NCBI RefSeq assembly: GCF_037975245.1
Contig: NC_092569.1
Coordinates: forward strand, 22,102,168-22,166,167
Origin: Apostichopus japonicus
Taxonomy: Eukaryota; Echinodermata; Holothuroidea; Aspidochirotida; Stichopodidae
Reading direction: 5' to 3'
DNA: 64,000 nucleotides
The notes beneath the pieces were generated by a model. It searched no databases. It saw only the letters and a program-made list of their open reading frames with translations, and was not told the origin of the DNA. The position numbers and the translations under genes are program-made. Numbering within the stretch: the stretch's first letter is position 1; every line of letters starts with the position of its first letter. Shown in pieces: positions 59,257 to 64,000 of this stretch.

Positions 59257-59302
59257 ATTGCAAAGTAATATATAGGAGAAATATCACAAACATATACTTC
59301 AT
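59257..59302 (-). CDS. Secreted fibrinogen-domain protein, exon 1 with signal peptide
   Basis: A 46-nt coding exon, starting at ATG (59302) and ending at a consensus donor GTAAGT in phase 1. It encodes MKYMFVIFLLYITLQ, a short basic start followed by a hydrophobic core, a typical signal peptide. Cleavage is probably near the exon 1-2 join. The six exons total 1167 nt (388 residues plus stop) with every phase matching: 46, 75, 248, 306, 262 and 230 nt. Domain order is signal peptide, TIL-like, VWC-like, FReD. A secreted, disulfide-rich recognition protein is inferred. The promoter, above 59302, was not resolved. Confidence 0.87.
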
Positions 59303-60594
59303 GATATTGACGGCTATTGATGTCGTTACTATTTTATCGCTCGAGGGCGTGGTAACATCTTGATGTAATCAGTATCGTTATTTCTTCTCTGGCGGGATGA
59401 ACAGTTCACTGTTGAAATCCGGTCACTTTAGGGGAAATGAACTCCAACAGTGTTCCAAATGTAAACTGCTGTACTAAATTATAATTGTACTGTATTAAAG
59501 TTAGCCGTTTTTATTAGATGGAAATGAAACTACGTTCGGGAAAGTACTAAAAAATTGACATTTGAACACTGAAACTGAAGTCTGAATCTGTAATATGCCG
59601 CTACATTTGTAAAACACAGTACGTGAATATCATGGAACATGCGAGGTAAAATGGTACCGTCAAACATCACTACGAAATAATCATAGAGTTCAGCCAATTG
59701 CAAGCGTACCCTTTATACTAACGATCTGCCGAGCGGTGGCTGTTTTTCACAGCTTTTCCCTAAAAGAACATACGCAACTTCGGAATCCTCCTTACACAGG
59801 TAATATTTTTAATAAATATTTTCCGAGGCAGTTCGATATTCTATATTGTCTGCAGCCAAAGCACAATGACAATGCAGCGACAGACACAATTCCCTCAATA
59901 CCTATATGAGTTGTAATATTATGATATCACATATGTACTTTAGATTTTAGGCATTATTACTAGCTTGTCAATAGTTCCGTCGTAGATTATTAATTTCTTT
60001 TATATTCGCACTCAGTGAAGCAGGACACGGAGAATACAAGGAGAATATTTTCCAAATAAAATGAATATACTCTATTCATTCATACTTATTAAGAATTGTC
60101 GAATCTGATTGGCCCGTTGTCCAAGGTCAGCTGACCTTAACCTATATCTATATTAACCTAAATCACGCAAAATCATTTTGAAAAAAAATCTCGGCATGCC
60201 AAGCTTAATCCCGATCATATACTAATTCAAAGCACATCGAGTATGTTATGACAGGGATCCCTTCGGTGTAAACACCCTTTGGCAAATTAATACCCAAAAG
60301 TTATGAGGAAGCAAACTTTCAGCCTAAAGTATACTAACGTTGGGTGCAACGTAACTTTATTTAGCAATGCTGGCAGTAATGGTTTTTTAATATTATAGCG
60401 TTAAGCGGCCATGGAGACAAATTATGCGTAACGTTGCTAAAAGTGTCAGAAGTTAATAGAGGCAACCAATAAATTTTACATAGCGAAAGAAATTATCTTC
60501 ATATGCTATATATATTCTTTTCCAATTTCAAGGACCAAGTAGATGAAACTAAAAGTCTTGAACTCCCAGTTTAATGGCTACGGTTCTTTCTCCG
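59303..60594. other. Upstream region of the fibrinogen-domain gene, unassigned
   Basis: Presumably includes the promoter of the minus-strand gene. No clear TATA-box or repeated motif could be assigned. Confidence 0.4.
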
Positions 60595-60776
60595 TACACT
60601 CTAAAAACTGAAGTGCTAATTTAGTAGCTCCAACACGGTGCTAGTCATCAATTAGCACTTTAAGAGCTAGTATCTCAACCTTCAAGTGTTAAATAACTTG
60701 CACCATACCAAAGTGCTATCGCCGCAGTTGTGTCGCACTGCACTTGTTAAGTGCTGAAAGTTTCGTATTAACTTTT

Positions 60777-60889
60777 GATTGGCTGAAGGCGGTGACGTCA
60801 GTAACATGCAACAACGCTATTGGTTATAACCAAATAGTTGCATATCGCATCGCTAGACGTGACAAGTGACGAACGTTCCACCGGCAGAC
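60777..60889 (+). promoter_or_regulatory. Probable promoter and 5' UTR exon
   Basis: An inverted CCAAT box (gattggc, 60777-60783), a perfect CRE palindrome (tgacgtca, 60793-60800) and a second inverted CCAAT (attgg, 60819-60823) occur within 50 bp. They are followed by a splice donor gac|gtaagt at 60890. Spacing fits a CpG-containing TATA-less promoter with a short noncoding first exon for the spliced gene downstream. Inference only. Confidence 0.4.
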
Positions 60890-62006
60890 GTAAGTTTCTG
60901 AATTGAAATCTGTGAATATTCTCCAGAGTAAGGAATATTTGAAAGCTGATATGGCGACCTTTCATGAAATTTGAGTGATCATTCATGTTTTCAATAACCT
61001 AGCTTTGCTGATGACGTCGGGAATTTCCTTCAAATAATACCTCTGTCGACGTCTTAGTGATGGTAGCCTACCACTTATTTCATAGGTCTATTCACGTATG
61101 TAAATGCCAAATGCGCTCTGATATAACATTAGGCTATGCCAAGTTTATGATTGGGCGTATATAGGCCTAGCCGACCTCCTTATTGTAACATTTATAAGGC
61201 CTAACTTTATGGCCGCAAATGGCGATTCGATTGAGGTGTACTACTGGTACTACAGTCTACTGCGTTTGCACAAGTGGCCATCACAGAGTCTTAACGTATA
61301 AGAGAGGCAGGCCCAATGCAATAAGTATTGGTATTGGTTTATATGCCAATGCCTAAAGAATATGAGCCGATGGCCGCTAGACGACCACAAGAGAACGTTT
61401 TGGACGGCCTGTCACTCCATATTACGCTTTGAATTTGTGGTAGCCTAGCCTAGGTCTAACATTATTGTGGTAACAGGGCTAACGTTGTGTTGTTAATGTT
61501 ACTTTGCAGTGTAAGGTCTGTGTGTGATTGCCGACTACAAAATGAAGTAGCCTACAAAGTACAAGTACAAACCATACTTCACAGTCATACATTATTCAGG
61601 TTTAAAGAAAAATTAAAGTAAATGTAAAAATAAAATAATGATCAGAGTAATTGTATACATCCTATTCTTATTTGACCTTCATAGTGTTTCCCATATTTCA
61701 TGCATCGCTTAATGTTGTGTACCCCAATTGTTTGCACCTAACAAGGAAGGCCTACTATAAGTATCTTTTCTTTTGAAATGATGACTCCCAATGTAAATAT
61801 GCTTCACTTAAGATGTTCTGTCATGGAAAGTGAAAGACTATAGGTAGGCTTAATTTTCCAATTAATTTGAAACAAATTTAGGTGAAACTTTAAACATGCT
61901 TTTTTTTATACTGTTTATAGACTCAAGCTTTTGCAGAAAAATGAAAGAAACCTGACATGTTTTGGGATTCATTGCATGTTTTCTTGTTCTATTCTTTTAC
62001 TTGTAG

Positions 62007-62171
62007 ATTTTGCAAGACTTTGAGCAGATGTATGGAGATCAGGTCGCCAATAACTTTTTGATGAAATGAGAGGGTACATTCCCGCTTCATTTGGAAGTAC
62101 ATAGTATGTACTCACCAACTCAGCTCTGCGGGACCTTCGGTTTGAATTTGAAGAAACAGAAAAGTCTGAGG
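62007..62171 (+). pseudogene. Transposon-associated orphan gene, damaged exon
   Basis: A strong acceptor (ttcttttacttgtag) is followed by LQDFEQMYGDQVANNFLMK, which runs into TGA. In the next frame, after another stop (TAG), it continues with LTNSALRDLRFEFEETEKSE to a donor G|GTATGT. The exon is 165 nt, whereas joining a phase-0 entry to the phase-1 next exon needs 166, so a single-base loss at the Lys-Trp position explains both the TGA and the phase. The DF..mYGD...NFL.K pattern and following exons resemble large uncharacterised vertebrate and invertebrate proteins, some annotated as SAMD3-like; this is from memory. Confidence 0.5.
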
Positions 62172-62412
62172 GTATGTTTCAAAAAAGTGCTAACATTTTG
62201 TAGTCATGTGACTCTCATTGTGCAAGTTCAGTCAAGTTTTCTGTAGTGAATATTTGGTGTGTTAGCTCTTTAAAAGACTGCTATAGGTGAAATCATGTAC
62301 AGAAAAGTGGCAATGCTGTTAACAGTTTGTCTGGTACCCAACTTTCTTTAAACATACATGGAAGAAATGAATGAAAGTGATTAAACTAAAACTGAATTAC
62401 ATTCCAATCTAG

Positions 62413-62451
62413 ATTTTGAAGAAGACTTAAGTTCTGACACCATAGAAGCTG
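62413..62451 (+). pseudogene. Transposon-associated orphan gene, 39-nt exon
   Basis: A tiny phase 1-1 exon between acceptor attccaatctag and donor G|GTGGGT, encoding DFEEDLSSDTIEA. Its acidic character continues the end of the previous exon (FEFEETEKSE), and its phase matches both neighbours. Small size makes it uncertain by itself. Confidence 0.45.
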
Positions 62452-63425
62452 GTGGGTGCTTATGTGATTGGTGGGCATCTACCTGTCTAACAATAGTTCA
62501 TTAAGTGGTATTATCTCCTGCAGTCTTATGTGAATTTTCAAGTACTGGAGCTAACTTGGCTAAACTGATCCATGGGAGGGGACCCATCACGAATGTATCC
62601 AAAAATTGAGGTCAAAGATCATTTAAGTGTCAATTCAGGCTGCAGCGTGTGAATCAAAAATAGCCAGATCATTATCAGATTGCTCGCAAATTGTTGAAAT
62701 CAGTGGATTAAAACTTGTATCCAGATTTCAGATCAAAGGTTATAACTATTGGGTCTAAATTTGTAGCCAGTTCTTAGGCCCATTCACTAAAATTGATTAA
62801 GCTGGCAATCCTGTTCACTTTTGCTTTAATTCCAGCTGTGGAGTAAGGGTAAACTGAAGGAAATTTGTTTCTTGAGCCACGTACTGTTAAAGCGCTGTGG
62901 GTGGAGGGGTGTGTTATTATTCTAGAAACATTCTAGAACCAATGTTGTAAGTCTGGTGGTGTAGGGTTGTACCTGTATAGCCACTTGCTTGGTTCATTCA
63001 TTGATACGAGTTACTGTACCACTTGATGCCTTAGTTTCCTCCATCCAACAGTGTATTCAATAAGCAAAAGTATTAATTTCCTGGCCTAACCAATTTCAAT
63101 TATAGAAGAATCCCAGAAATCCTTCAGTCTTCCACCATATTTATTTTAGTGACTTTGAAAAGACCTATGACTGTGAAATTGACATAGGCCTATGTAATTG
63201 GGTTCAGTGGACATAAAAGTATATCAGAATGTTTTTTTTTTTTTTTTTGGCATGCAGTGCCTATGTGTAATTTGTATATTGCAATTTCTAGAGCAAGTAG
63301 TAGGAACAAACAATTACTAACTGACACGTCACACTATTTTGTTGACATATACATCTGTTTTGTTGAGATATGTAATCTGTTTTTATGTTTTTCATTATTA
63401 AGAAACTTTTCATTTTCTTCTTTAG

Positions 63426-63544
63426 AACATGCATCCAGGTACGGTCTCTTTGCATTGGTTCACCTATTGCCATCTTTCAACACAAGGAAAAGTAGAAAAT
63501 GCAGTCGAGATGACAATGTCCGTTACTTCATCGCCTGGCAACCA
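63426..63544 (+). pseudogene. Transposon-associated orphan gene, third recognisable exon
   Basis: A 119-nt exon with acceptor ttttcttctttag (phase 1) and donor CCA|GTAAGT (phase 0). It encodes EHASRYGLFALVHLLPSFN, then a basic TRKSRKCSR stretch and VRYFIAWQP. The pattern hydrophobic-HLLP, then K/R-rich, then a FI helix is the core of the orphan family suggested for the first exon. This exon itself is intact; the gene is called damaged because of the frameshift and stops in 62007-62171. Function unknown. Confidence 0.55.
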
Positions 63545-64000
63545 GTAAGTTGTTTTGTGTGTTGAGTGGGAAAGATCTGCCAAAATTCATGCAGAGTGAT
63601 CAATCTTTAACCATTTGAGCCTAGGGGATATTGGTACTGACATTCTGTCCTCTAGGCCTCAGCCCCTTGGCTCAATCTGTGCTGGGCGGTCCAGGTAGGT
63701 GCTCTTATTAAATGTGTCTTTCCTTCAGGAGATAAGAGTCAACCACATAAAACTATCTGATCCAGATGTGGGTTAATGTAGACTATTCTGTACCTGAGCC
63801 AGATAATCCTGTATTATATATCAAGTTATATTTGCATATTTTTGTAGCTGGTTAGTTATTAATATGGATTTTATATTTGGTTAAAATATGGCACAAGCCA
63901 GGCAGCAGTTCAAGCAAGATACATAATAGTACGGTTAGTGATGCAAGCAGGATGTGAAGTAATTGTCAGCTGGACTAGTTGAAGTTTTCAGAGGTTACTA
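63545..64000. other. Window end, intron or unassigned
   Basis: No further exon was recognised before the end of the window. Confidence 0.4.

Larger units (their letters stand above)
60597..64000 (+). mobile_element. Left part of a second transposon with motif-rich end, running off the window
   Basis: A TA (60595-60596) is followed by cactctaaaaactgaagtgc, resembling the end of the 22511-27313 element (TA then cactgaaaa). Next, within 60610-60760, an 8-9 bp motif recurs in both orientations (aagtgctaa / ttagcactt and variants such as gcacttgttaagtgctg), the same architecture with a different word. No matching right end was found before 64000, so the boundary and the inclusion of the gene fragments at 62007-63544 are inferred. 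Confidence 0.5.

Overview
This is AT-rich eukaryotic genomic DNA with intron-split genes, long introns, microsatellites, satellite arrays and many decayed transposons. Families point to an invertebrate deuterostome, most likely an echinoderm (sea cucumber or sea urchin): multi-copy SRCR exons, a secreted fibrinogen-domain lectin-like gene, and LINE, Kolobok-like and hAT-like debris. Species cannot be fixed from the sequence alone. Both substantial host genes are on the minus strand, are predicted to be secreted, and belong to innate-recognition families.

Layout. 1-2450: a 94-bp satellite array with higher-order structure. 2.8-4.0 kb: minus-strand relic of a SET-domain methyltransferase. 4.1-6.5 kb: TA-rich DNA, a 26-bp tandem repeat, a plus-strand Ty3/gypsy integrase relic and a foldback inverted repeat. 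6.5-12.6 kb: nothing recognised. 12.6-18.4 kb: degenerate tandem repeats, a hAT-like MITE, and a tandemly duplicated 1.77-kb repeat whose first copy carries a LINE insertion. 20.1-20.8 kb: two decayed SRCR exons. 22.5-27.3 kb: a 4.8-kb DNA transposon with motif-rich ends and a nested 1.5-kb foldback. 29.4-37.2 kb: the SRCR gene, nine intact domain exons plus relics, built by serial duplication of a two-exon unit. 40.1-41.6 kb: a decayed LINE (CR1/L2-like). 44.6 kb: another SRCR relic. 46.2-48.3 kb: a Kolobok-like element with a THAP domain. 54.3-59.3 kb: a complete six-exon gene for a 388-residue secreted protein (signal peptide, TIL-like, VWC-like, fibrinogen C-terminal domain). 60.6 kb to the window end: the left end of a second transposon of the 22.5-kb type, carrying a spliced but damaged gene.

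The SRCR gene encodes near-identical 102-residue modules separated by very short linkers, one exon per domain and all introns in phase 1, so exons can be added or lost without changing frame. The fibrinogen-domain gene was assembled from exon phases and splice sites and is intact from ATG to stop. SRCR relics at 20, 30, 35, 37 and 44 kb indicate ongoing birth and death of SRCR exons across the window.

Limits: exon calls rest on reading the sequence by eye; no alignment, transcript or database search was possible. The 5' end of the SRCR gene was not found.
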